From Desulfosporosinus sp. FKB (GTDB taxonomy: Bacteria > Bacillota > Desulfitobacteriia > Desulfitobacteriales > Desulfitobacteriaceae): a stretch of 64,000 bases of DNA. Location: assembly GCF_002196705.1 (NCBI RefSeq), contig NZ_NADJ01000036.1:124001-188000 (forward strand), given 5' to 3'. Below, piece by piece: positions 48,403 to 57,465 of this stretch; position 1 is the stretch's first letter, and the number at the start of each line of letters is the position of its first letter. The translations under genes were made by a program, and so were the position numbers. A model generated the notes under the pieces. It made no database searches and was not told where the DNA came from. It saw only the letters and a program-made list of their open reading frames with translations.

Positions 48403-49485
48403 TCATCCCCTCCGCGCTCGCCGCAGCTTGCTGATAATCCCTTTAACCACGTCAGAATAAATAGGCTCTAAATGATTCCACAAGAAATAGACAAAGGGAC
48501 GATAAACCAAGTCCCATTCCCCAATAAATTCAGTATACTCACCATTAAAACCCTTTTTGAAACGATAAAGCCCATAGAGCGGATTATCTTCCGTCAAGTG
48601 TCCCGGAACCCCTCGAAAATCATAGAGCGTACATCCCAAAGATTTTACCCAGCGAATCATTTCCCATTGAATTAAGTAATTAGGCATAACATTGCGGTAG
48701 GAGTTAGACGATGCCCCATAAATATACCAAGCCTTATCCCCAATGACAAAAGCCAATGTTCCGGCAATAACCTTCCCTTCAAATTCTCCGACAAATAATT
48801 CTCCCAATCCCGCCGGAACTAAAGAATCATAAAGATCTTCAAAATAAGAATAAGCACGTACCAAAAATTGGTCGCGCTCGGTTGTCTCTTTTAAAACACG
48901 ATAAAACTCCGGCAAATCCTCTCGTGTTCCCCGCCGAATCTGAACTCCCTTTTTCTGAGCCAGGCGAATATTGTAGCGCGTTTTTTGCTGCATATTAGCT
49001 AATAACGCCTCCTCATCAGGAGAAATATCTAAGCGAAAAACATATTTCGGCTGAACTCCTTCAAACCCCTTCCCAGTCTCAGCAGACCTGAACCCGCGAG
49101 CCACTAAAAATTGCTCCAATTCCTTTTCTGAAGAAGGAACATCCGGATCAACTTTCAGAAAAACAGCCCCTCTTTTCTTGGCCAACTTACGAATCTCCGC
49201 CAATACAACGTCAAAAAGTGCGGTATTCTTCCAGTCTAATACCGGACCACGCGAAGCATAAAAAATAGGAATCCCCAGAACGGGAATCTTACGTTCCAAA
49301 ATAGAAACTGCCGCAACAATTTCTCCCTCTTCCTCAACAACCAACCTCCATGGCGACCAGCCAGTATGGCTCTTAATCTCTCCCCATTCCCAGGACTGAA
49401 GCACATGTCCTTTTTGATGCTTGGCCAGAAACATATTAAAACGGGATTTTTCACCTTGATCAATCCAGCGTGCCGTATAAGCCAT
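48403..49485 (-). CDS. FemX/FemAB-family peptidoglycan aminoacyltransferase
   Basis: A 360-residue member of the FemABX family, which adds amino acids from aminoacyl-tRNA to the lipid II stem peptide. Two GNAT-like halves are visible: the first ends near PDVPSSEKELEQFLVARGF, and MQQKTRYNIRLAQKKGV marks the second. YIYGASSNSYRNVMPNYLIQ and LYGLYRFKKGFNGE are family hallmarks. Placement before alr supports a wall-precursor role. The amino acid added is unknown. Start at the ATG at 49485 behind AAAGGGGGG. Confidence 0.92.
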   Translation of the reverse strand: MAYTARWIDQGEKSRFNMFLAKHQKGHVLQSWEWGEIKSHTGWSPWRLVVEEEGEIVAAVSILERKIPVLGIPIFYASRGPVLDWKNTALFDVVLAEIRKLAKKRGAVFLKVDPDVPSSEKELEQFLVARGFRSAETGKGFEGVQPKYVFRLDISPDEEALLANMQQKTRYNIRLAQKKGVQIRRGTREDLPEFYRVLKETTERDQFLVRAYSYFEDLYDSLVPAGLGELFVGEFEGKVIAGTLAFVIGDKAWYIYGASSNSYRNVMPNYLIQWEMIRWVKSLGCTLYDFRGVPGHLTEDNPLYGLYRFKKGFNGEYTEFIGEWDLVYRPFVYFLWNHLEPIYSDVVKGIISKLRRARRG

Positions 49486-49747
49486 CCGTCAATCCCCCCT
49501 TTAATCATTCTTGCCAGGGTTACCTATAGCTAACCAAAGAAGCCTCTATTACACAGGAAGAGTCCATGCAATCCCCCTTAAGGCCTAGCAGAACTCTCCC
49601 AAGTTAAATCATAGTTTTCCTTCCAAAGAACAACCCAATCCGTCCCAAGACCAGGACGCAGTGTCACACGAGCGCGAAGTCTTTACGTAAGCAGAAAAGC
49701 AAACTCCGTGAAAGCGACCCCAGATACGGGGCAGCGCACAAGGATTT

Positions 49748-49799
49748 GTGTCAAGGGGACCGTCCCTCTAATGTGTCAAGGGGACCGTCCCTCTAACAC
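49748..49799. repeat. Two tandem REP palindromes in repeat unit 1
   Basis: GTGTCAAGGGGACCGTCCCT occurs twice, at 49748-49767 and 49774-49793, followed by CTCTAACACG fragments. The core is the same GGGGACCGTCC palindrome as at 10.5 kb and 55.1 kb. Confidence 0.8.
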
Positions 49800-50057
49800 G
49801 CCTCTAACACGTAAACGCCCCCTGTTTCAACTACCCTCATCCATTTCCCAAAACTGACGGCGCACATGAAATGTGCCGTCTCCCGAGCCTCCGGTCGGGC
49901 CTTAACGTCATCTGAGGAAATACTTAAAGTTCTCCAAAGAACAGCCCAATCGGCCCGAGACCAGGACGCAGTGTCACGCAAGCGCGAAGTCTTTACGTAA
50001 GCAGAAAAGCAAACTCCGTGAAAGCGACCCCAGATACGGGGCAGCGCACAAGGATTT

Positions 50058-50085
50058 GTGTCAAGGGGACCGTCCCCTTAACACG
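50058..50085. repeat. Single REP palindrome in repeat unit 2
   Basis: GTGTCAAGGGGAC pairs with GTCCCCTTAACAC with one mismatch around a central C. It sits at the same site of the unit as the double copy in unit 1. Unit 3 lacks it. Confidence 0.8.
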
Positions 50086-50241
50086 CACCCTTAACACGCA
50101 AGTACCCTCATCCATTTCCCAAAATTGACGGCGCACATGAAATGTGCCGTCTCCCGAGCCTCCGGTCGGGCCTTAACGTCATCTGAGGAAATACTTAAAG
50201 TTCTCCAAAGAACAGCCCAATCGGCCCGAGACCAGGACGCA

Positions 50242-50504
50242 GTGTCACGCAAGCGCGAAGTCTTTACGTAAGCAGAAAAGCAAACTCCGTGAAAGCGACC
50301 CCAGATACGGGGCAGCGCACAAGGATGTGCGCTGCCGCCATTGCGCCAAGGATGGCGCATATGGTGCGATAATCTCCGGTGGAGATTATCGCCGTAGGCG
50401 GGTTCTCCAAAAAATGCTATCGCCGGAGGATGTACCCCGCTCCCCAGAGAAAAAGCTTGAACGGTAGTTTGCTCTGCGTCGTATGACTGAGCGCTGTGTG
50501 ACAC
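50242..50504. mobile_element. MITE-like element with imperfect inverted ends and internal hairpin run
   Basis: The left end (50242-50302, GTGTCACGCAAGCGCGAAGT onward) matches the reverse complement of the right end (50442-50504, starting GTGTCACACAGCGC) over about 55-60 bp: GTGTCAC, GCGC, AGTC, ACG, GCAGA, AGCAAACT, CCGT and AGC align in order. Between them lie hairpins GGCAGCGCAC/GTGCGCTGCC (50311-50336, loop AAGGAT), TGCGCC/GGCGCA (50342-50359, loop AAGGAT) and GCGATAATCTCC/GGAGATTATCGC (50366-50392). It has no transposase gene. Its right end is 6 bp from the pyrG stop. Confidence 0.65.
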
Positions 50505-50510
50505 AAGTCC

Positions 50511-52121
<1,611 letters not shown>

Positions 52122-52159
52122 TCAGACCTTAAATAATTGACCGACTCAAACACATAAAT

Positions 52160-52187
52160 AAAGCTAGTCTGCAAATGTACTAGCTTT
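52160..52187 (-). promoter_or_regulatory. Hairpin in the pyrG leader
   Basis: AAAGCTAGT (52160-52168) and ACTAGCTTT (52179-52187) form a 9-bp stem, followed on the minus strand by ATTTATGTG about 60 bp before pyrG. B. subtilis pyrG is controlled by CTP-sensing attenuation at its leader; the GGGC start motif of that system was not found here, so attenuation is uncertain. Confidence 0.3.
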
Positions 52188-52282
52188 ACTTTATCCCTCA
52201 GAAAGACCTTATTGACATGAATACACCGAAGCCATGTCACATTTTTCTTTCTCGTATCCTATTCATCTATTTTAGCTAGCAA

Positions 52283-52314
52283 GCCCAAGGATGTCAAGCC
52301 GGACATCCTTGGGC
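52283..52314 (-). terminator. Terminator of rpoE
   Basis: GCCCAAGGATGTC and GACATCCTTGGGC are perfect 13-bp arms around a 6-base loop, 27 bp past the rpoE stop. The T-tail is weak (TTGCTAGC). Confidence 0.65.
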
Positions 52315-52340
52315 AAATGCCATTCTTACTCCCATGAAGC

Positions 52341-52757
52341 TTACCATTTTTCTTCAGACTGTGCCTCAGTTGTTTCTTCAAAACTTTCATCCATCTCAAG
52401 GGAATCTTCATCTAACACATCATATTCCAAATCCTCAGCATCAACTTCCAGCTTATTGTCATCATCATCCTCTGAGGGCTTATTCATTAACGTGACAGCA
52501 GAAGATCGCCGAGAGACTTTTGCCGGCTCCCAAACCTTTAGCCCCCATTCTCCCCGCCCGAGAAATGCAAAACGAGTATCAAGGTTAATCTTGGTCAGCG
52601 CCTCGGCAATCCTCACAGCCTCCTTGGATATCCCTAAATGTTGGAGGACTTGATCAATTAAATTTTGATAATGCATAGGGTTACCATGGGCTTTTAGAAC
52701 CTCATAAGCAATATCTGCCTCTGTCGGTTTATCCTTTTTACTTAAAGAGTGGCTCAA
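52341..52757 (-). CDS. rpoE: DNA-directed RNA polymerase delta subunit
   Basis: A 138-residue RNA polymerase accessory subunit. An N-terminal HARE-HTH domain (PTEADIAYEVLKAHGNPM, then LDTRFAFLGRGEWGLKVW) is followed by a very acidic unstructured tail (EDDDDNKLEVDAEDLEYD). Delta displaces RNA and promotes recycling. The start is a TTG at 52757 behind GGTGGAG; eleven extra in-frame residues upstream are rejected. Next to pyrG as in B. subtilis. Confidence 0.92.
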   Translation of the reverse strand: MSHSLSKKDKPTEADIAYEVLKAHGNPMHYQNLIDQVLQHLGISKEAVRIAEALTKINLDTRFAFLGRGEWGLKVWEPAKVSRRSSAVTLMNKPSEDDDDNKLEVDAEDLEYDVLDEDSLEMDESFEETTEAQSEEKW

Positions 52758-52860
52758 AGCTCCACCGCCCTTCGTCGTTTTGAATATCACTATATTCGGT
52801 CCGCCCCTAAATATTTCCTGCTAATCGCTCCTTCAAACCATAAAAATAATCTCAGGAAAC

Positions 52861-54540
52861 TCACATTTTTTCCGGGGCAGAAACACCTAGAATACCTAAC
52901 ACATTAGCAATAATTTGTTTCGCAGCGCGAACCAAGCTAAGACGGGCTCTGCGCAAGGCCTCATCCTCAACCAACACTCTTTGGCTGTTATAGAATGTAT
53001 GAAACAAGGCCGCTAAATCAAGCACATAACGGGCCAAACGATGGGGTTCCAATAATCGAGCTGCCGCCGCAATCTCCGTTGGCAAATCCGCCATTTTTTT
53101 GAGAAGGTCTCGCTCCTCTGAAGTCGTTAATAATTTAAGGTCTTCTTCAGATGGATTGCCGACATTGCCGAGCTCTTGGGCCTGCCTTAAAATACTGGAC
53201 AAACGTGCATGAGCGTATTGAACATAATACACAGGATTATCTGAAGATTGAGCCTTTGCCAAATCCATATCGAAATCCACAGTGGAATCCGGATCCCGAA
53301 GATTAAAGAAGAAGCGTGCGGCATCTTTTCCAACCTCATCCATGAGCTCCCGCAGAGTAATATATTGTCCGGAACGTTTAGACATTTTAACGACTTCGCC
53401 GCCCTGAATCAAGCGGACAAGCTGCATTAAGATAATGGTTAAATTGTCCGCGTCATACCCTAAGGCAGACATCGCCCCCTTCATCCGTGCGACGTGTCCA
53501 TGATGATCAGCACCCCAAACATTGATAACTTGATCAAAACCACGATCAAATTTATTACGGTGATAAGCAATGTCCGCCGCGAAATAGGTCGGAGTTCCAT
53601 TACTCCTAACGACTACTTCGTCTTTCTCATCCCCGAACAATGTTGACTTCAGCCAAAGTGCCCCTTCTTTTTCATAAATATAGTCTTTCTTTTGAAGGTC
53701 TTCCAAGGCTGAACGCACGGCCCCGGAATCATGAAGAGATTGTTCACTAAACCAGACATCATAGTTGACGCCAAAATCTTCTAAGGTCTCCCGGATATTC
53801 CGCATTTTTTCATCAAGAGCATACCTCACCAGAAATTCCCGCCTTAAGTTGGGTTCCACGGAGAGATATTTATCTCCGACTTTAGAAATTAAGCCTTTCA
53901 CTGTCGTAATCAAATCTTCTCCATGATAGCCGCCTTCCGGAAAAGGAGCATCTTGGCCTAATTGTTGCAAATATCGAGCTTCTAACGATAAGGCAAAGTT
54001 TTGAATTTGGTTTCCGGCATCGTTAATATAAAACTCACGGGAAACTTCATATCCAGCCATAGCGAGTAAGGAAGCGAGGCTGTCGCCGAGAGCCGCCCCG
54101 CGAGCGTTACCCATGTGTAATAATCCTGTCGGGTTAGCACTTACAAACTCGACCTGAACTTTCTGGCCCTTACCCATATTAACCTGCCCGTAGCGTTCCC
54201 CCGCTTGAAGTATTTCATTTATAACACCCGTAAGCCATAATGGATTTAAACGTAAGTTAATAAAACCAGCCCCGGCAATTTCAGAGGCTTCAATCCAAGT
54301 GCCTGTTTTATCCAGATGTTGAATGAGCGTTGCGGCGATGTCCCGTGGAGAACGTTTCGCTTGCTTAGCCATGACTAAAGCTAAATTCGTGGCAAGATCT
54401 CCGTGCTGCCGTTCCCTTGGCTCTTCTAAAACGAAGTTAGGGAGTTCCTCGAAGTTTAGTTCCCCTTTTTCTTTGGCACTGTTTGCAGCCTGTTCCAAAT
54501 GACTAATTATTTTTGTTTTAATATCCTCATAGAGACTCAT
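52861..54540 (-). CDS. argS: Arginyl-tRNA synthetase
   Basis: A 559-residue class I synthetase. The N-terminal Add1 domain is followed by the HIGH-like VSANPTGLLHMGNARG, the catalytic Rossmann fold, and KMSKRSGQYIT, a KMSKS-type loop. The C-terminal DALR anticodon domain has VYYVQYAHARLSSI. Its start overlaps ywiB's stop by 4 bp. argS-ywiB is the Bacillus order. No T-box leader is seen upstream. Confidence 0.97.
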   Translation of the reverse strand: MSLYEDIKTKIISHLEQAANSAKEKGELNFEELPNFVLEEPRERQHGDLATNLALVMAKQAKRSPRDIAATLIQHLDKTGTWIEASEIAGAGFINLRLNPLWLTGVINEILQAGERYGQVNMGKGQKVQVEFVSANPTGLLHMGNARGAALGDSLASLLAMAGYEVSREFYINDAGNQIQNFALSLEARYLQQLGQDAPFPEGGYHGEDLITTVKGLISKVGDKYLSVEPNLRREFLVRYALDEKMRNIRETLEDFGVNYDVWFSEQSLHDSGAVRSALEDLQKKDYIYEKEGALWLKSTLFGDEKDEVVVRSNGTPTYFAADIAYHRNKFDRGFDQVINVWGADHHGHVARMKGAMSALGYDADNLTIILMQLVRLIQGGEVVKMSKRSGQYITLRELMDEVGKDAARFFFNLRDPDSTVDFDMDLAKAQSSDNPVYYVQYAHARLSSILRQAQELGNVGNPSEEDLKLLTTSEERDLLKKMADLPTEIAAAARLLEPHRLARYVLDLAALFHTFYNSQRVLVEDEALRRARLSLVRAAKQIIANVLGILGVSAPEKM

Positions 54541-54971
54541 TGAGGGTTATCCTCCTTTATGGTTACCCACAGCAAATTATGACTTACAAAATTATCATCG
54601 ACAAAAAGGTCATATTCTAGACTAATACGTCCCCTCTGCGCTGTCAAGTCACTCTCAACACGTTGTGGCAAAACCCTCAGCCACAGTTTCCCGTATGGTG
54701 TAGAATATTTGCTGATGCTTCGAACACCAACTTGAAATTCTTGCAGTAAATCGACAGAACCTTTACGATTCAACGTTACACAACCCTTTTTACAGGTCAA
54801 AAATGTCGTTACTTCTTCAAATCCACTGACACTTTTCGGTTCTTTATAGACAACAGTGAAGGCGTTGTTCCTTTCATAAAAAGTTCCCGGCACAGACAAT
54901 TCCTGCTGATCTTCGTGGCCTTCAGAGTACTTTTGGCTGCCCAAGATTTGTACAGTCACTTTCTTTTGCAA
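54537..54971 (-). CDS. DUF1934 family beta-barrel protein YwiB
   Basis: A 144-residue protein of the YwiB/DUF1934 family, predicted as a calycin-like beta-barrel of unknown ligand. Family features are VTVQILGSQKY, SVSGFEEVTTFL and GRISLEYDLFVDD. It starts with TTG at 54971 with AGGGG upstream. It is coupled to argS by a 4-bp overlap. No catalytic residues are evident. Confidence 0.9.
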   Translation of the reverse strand: MQKKVTVQILGSQKYSEGHEDQQELSVPGTFYERNNAFTVVYKEPKSVSGFEEVTTFLTCKKGCVTLNRKGSVDLLQEFQVGVRSISKYSTPYGKLWLRVLPQRVESDLTAQRGRISLEYDLFVDDNFVSHNLLWVTIKEDNPQ

Positions 54972-55107
54972 ATGAGTTAACCCCTATCTATTAAAAATTA
55001 TAATGCCTATTCTCGCTTACAATGAAAAACTCCTTCATAAACGTTTAAATTCCCTTTTAAATTACAAAATCCTAAATAACCTGTTCTTTTATCCTTAATA
55101 TTGAAGA

Positions 55108-55131
55108 GCGAGAGGGGACCGTCCCTCTCGC
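55108..55131. repeat. REP palindrome upstream of ywiB
   Basis: GCGAGAGGGGAC pairs with GTCCCTCTCGC around the centre, sharing the GGGGACCGTCC core with the elements at 10.5 kb and 49.7-50.1 kb. It lies in the 251-bp gap 54972-55222, alongside repeat copy C. Confidence 0.8.
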
Positions 55132-55156
55132 CAATTGACACTTGATCTTAAATTTT

Positions 55157-55230
55157 AGCCAATCGTAAGACTTCCGCTTCTACAAGTGGGAGTGGTTGAT
55201 GTTCAGCTTTAGCTGAACGAGTTCACTGCA
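55157..55230. repeat. Dispersed 3'-end hairpin repeat, copy C
   Basis: On the minus strand CTGCAGTGAACTCGTTCAGC, then AAAGCTGAACATC, a second stem ACTCCCACTTGTAGAAGCG, and CTTACGATTGG. It is close to copy A at 17044-17118. Here its first nine bases supply the last two codons and the TGA stop of ypeB. Confidence 0.85.
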
Positions 55231-56587
55231 GATACTCTCCACGCGGCGTCTTGATAATTCGCTGAATTTTTTCCTCAGTACCATTTTGGGCATTAAGATA
55301 AATGAGATAATCTTCACCCTGATATCGTCCCCGAAACTCATATGCATAAATTTCCTGATTACCGCTTTTGGCAATAACTGCCAGACGACTCTCTTGTATT
55401 TTAAAATTGGTGCGAAGTTTTTGTACGGCCTGGTTCATAGTAATCTTTGCCGGAAAGGTTCTTGTATGATGGAAGGCATAATAGGGTGCTGCATCAAGTC
55501 CAACCAGCTGTCCGTTATCTAAAGCCACCATTAATCGGACTTTATCTGGATAAAGTCTTACACCATTCTGCTCAGCGACTGCATCAAATTCTACATAGGA
55601 TCCGAAGTCCTCACTTGAAGTAATCACAAGATTCCAGCCAAGAGTTGTCAAAATCTTCTTAGCCCTCTGAGCAGCATCGTCAATACTTAGGGTACGTGGA
55701 TTAATAGAACGTTGGTCCCGATAAAGGGTTACGACACCTCCTTGACGGCTGATCTCAAGGTAGGCATCCTTGTATTTCCAGGAATATCCTTTGAAATCGC
55801 CATTGGTTTCTCCGACAAAGCCTGGAGCCGCATCGGCATAACCTACTTTGGTTAAAAAGCTCCGCGCTGCACTTTGGGCCTGTGTTTTGTTGACCTGTCC
55901 CGTCGGAAGACCCAGGGGTTTCTGGACAACCCTTGATGAATACTCACCAGTATAGGTGAAAGGAGGTAATTTTTGCAGACTTGCATCTAACTGATCTAAT
56001 CCCGATCTAACGGATTTAGACGACGCTTCCGAGCCGTCGGCTGCTGCTTCTGCGATTTGCGGCCCTCCAAACCCTAACTTTTGTCTCAGGGAGGGTCCAG
56101 GATCTGTCCAGGCTAAATTCTCTGTATCGATCCTCGACATAAGGGTTTGAACCTTTTGATTGACAGGTATCAATTGATCGTGCATCGCTTGAAGAGTTTT
56201 CGTATCATCGGCTGTAATCGTCCCTCCACCTGCCACTTTCTGGGCCAATGTCCTCGTAAAATCACCTGACTGCGTTAAAAACTGTCCAATGTAACTCAAT
56301 CCCGCTTGATCAGCAGGAAGCTGCGAATAATCTTTTAGAGCACCTTCACTTTTACTCGATACCTCACTTAAGTAATATATCTGCTGGTTGGGAGTATTGG
56401 CAACGTTGCCCTTCGCCATAACTGTCTCCATTTGATCGAGATGACTCGCAAAATCGCTGAATGCCCTGCGGCTATTATTTTCCGAAGCAAGACGATAATC
56501 CCCTGCCAGGCGATATTCATTAATCCCCCAGCCTAAGGAGATCAAAAGAGCAACAGCCAAAGTTCCTATCCATATTCTTTTATGCAT
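55223..56587 (-). CDS. ypeB: Germination protein YpeB
   Basis: A 454-residue spore protein that stabilises SleB and is needed for its localisation. One N-terminal membrane or signal helix (WIGTLAVALLISLGWGI), a helical N-terminal domain, then PepSY-type domains (AAQRAKKILTTLGWNL, then KITMNQAVQKLRTNFKIQESR). The C-terminus EYLQ and stop lie inside repeat copy C, so the end may have been altered by that insertion. Co-transcribed with sleB, 11 bp apart. Confidence 0.93.
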   Translation of the reverse strand: MHKRIWIGTLAVALLISLGWGINEYRLAGDYRLASENNSRRAFSDFASHLDQMETVMAKGNVANTPNQQIYYLSEVSSKSEGALKDYSQLPADQAGLSYIGQFLTQSGDFTRTLAQKVAGGGTITADDTKTLQAMHDQLIPVNQKVQTLMSRIDTENLAWTDPGPSLRQKLGFGGPQIAEAAADGSEASSKSVRSGLDQLDASLQKLPPFTYTGEYSSRVVQKPLGLPTGQVNKTQAQSAARSFLTKVGYADAAPGFVGETNGDFKGYSWKYKDAYLEISRQGGVVTLYRDQRSINPRTLSIDDAAQRAKKILTTLGWNLVITSSEDFGSYVEFDAVAEQNGVRLYPDKVRLMVALDNGQLVGLDAAPYYAFHHTRTFPAKITMNQAVQKLRTNFKIQESRLAVIAKSGNQEIYAYEFRGRYQGEDYLIYLNAQNGTEEKIQRIIKTPRGEYLQ

Positions 56588-56598
56588 GTCTCTTCCTC

Positions 56599-57291
56599 CT
56601 ACTTCGTAAAAATATGATTTCCTATTTTGACGAGCTCAGGCCGGGACCAAATATATTTATTGGTCGTTTTTGCGGGGTTAAAAAAGAAGAGTGCACCTTT
56701 TGAAGGGTCAACCCCGCTTGCCGCTTCTTGAGCTGCGCGAAGGGAAGAAGCTGTCGGCGACAAATTAATTTGCCCATCATTAACACTTGAAAAGGCACCC
56801 GGCTGATAAATAATGTCGGCTATTGTCTTGGGGAAAGCAGGATCTGATATTCGGTTAAGGATAACCGCAGCAACAGCAACCTGTCCTAGATAAGGTTCAC
56901 CTCTGGCCTCACCATTTACCGCATGGGCTAATAGATTAATATCAACATTCTTATAACCAATAGCCTTCCCCGAAGCGTTCGTACTTTGTCCCGTTAAACG
57001 TTTTAGTTCGCTGATAGTTTTAGTCCCTGCCAAACCATCAACCTTTATACCGTGATCTTTCTGAAAGTTACGTATTGCTGCCTCAGTTTTGGTACCGAAT
57101 TTCCCATCGATGGGACCGACACCATAACCTAACTGTGCCAGCCCCTTTTGCATTTCTTGAACATCCGGGCCGCTGCTCCCTCTGCCCAGCAAGCGATCCC
57201 CTAAAGCCCCATAAGCAATGCCTGTTAGGGTAATACTAAGAATCAATCCCACGATGAGAACAATCCACCGAGATCTAAAACGCAAGATCAT
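56599..57291 (-). CDS. sleB: Spore cortex-lytic enzyme SleB
   Basis: A 230-residue germination lytic transglycosylase acting on muramic-lactam cortex. A signal peptide (about residues 1-28) is followed by a peptidoglycan-binding domain (GSSGPDVQEMQKGLAQLG, then GKFGTKTEAAIRNFQ). The Hydrolase_2 domain has the catalytic Glu in HAVNGEARGEPYLGQVAVAA and KGALFFFNPAKT. Operon with ypeB. A sigma-G-like promoter precedes it, fitting forespore expression. Confidence 0.95.
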   Translation of the reverse strand: MILRFRSRWIVLIVGLILSITLTGIAYGALGDRLLGRGSSGPDVQEMQKGLAQLGYGVGPIDGKFGTKTEAAIRNFQKDHGIKVDGLAGTKTISELKRLTGQSTNASGKAIGYKNVDINLLAHAVNGEARGEPYLGQVAVAAVILNRISDPAFPKTIADIIYQPGAFSSVNDGQINLSPTASSLRAAQEAASGVDPSKGALFFFNPAKTTNKYIWSRPELVKIGNHIFTK

Positions 57292-57318
57292 ACCCTCACC
57301 TCACTTTTTAATAATCAT

Positions 57319-57348
57319 TAGTGTGGCAAAAGAGTAAGAAAATTATCC
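57319..57348 (-). promoter_or_regulatory. Candidate sigma-G promoter of sleB-ypeB
   Basis: On the minus strand GGATA (57348-57344), an 18-bp spacer and CACACTA (57325-57319), close to the sigma-G pattern GnATA and CATnnTA at 18 bp. Each hexamer has one deviation. It lies about 28 bp before the sleB start. Confidence 0.4.
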
Positions 57349-57465
57349 AACATATCTTCGAAATCTTCCGACCGAATAAACTGCTATTGATAAAATAATT
57401 GGCAGGTACTTTTTAAAAGCTTGTAGAAAAGATGTCAAAACAAAACAATTATTGGAGGGGATACT

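Larger units (their letters stand above)
49612..50326. repeat. Tandem repeat, three units of 311/271 bp period
   Basis: Three nearly identical units align at CCAAAGAAC 49623, 49934 and 50205. Shared blocks are CCAGGACGCAGTGTCAC, AAGCGCGAAGTCTTTACGT, ACCCCAGATACGGGGCAGC, GACGGCGCACATGAAATGTG and CCCGAGCCTCCGGTCGGG. The first period is longer because it holds two REP palindromes. Each unit contains several hairpins: CCCC/GGGG, GACGGCGCACAT/ATGTGCCGTC, and CCCGA/TCGGG. The stretch 49486-50510 has no credible gene; open frames in it only echo the repeat. Confidence 0.9.

Noticed and set aside
50129-50178. Cyclic-di-GMP riboswitch suggested by GCCTCCGG in the repeat units
   Set aside because: Only this short string resembles the class; the paired regions and the remaining conserved bases are absent.
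49612-50326. CRISPR array
   Set aside because: The repeats are hundreds of bases long, only three, with no unique spacers and no cas genes nearby.
50091-50504. 137-codon minus-strand open frame in the repeat region, and a similar 62-codon frame at 49793-49981
   Set aside because: They encode the same residues only because the DNA is tandemly repeated; no ribosome site, low-complexity hairpin sequence and no recognisable domain.
54972-55222. T-box leader for argS/ywiB
   Set aside because: No T-box sequence or specifier structure; the gap is filled by a REP palindrome and repeat copy C.
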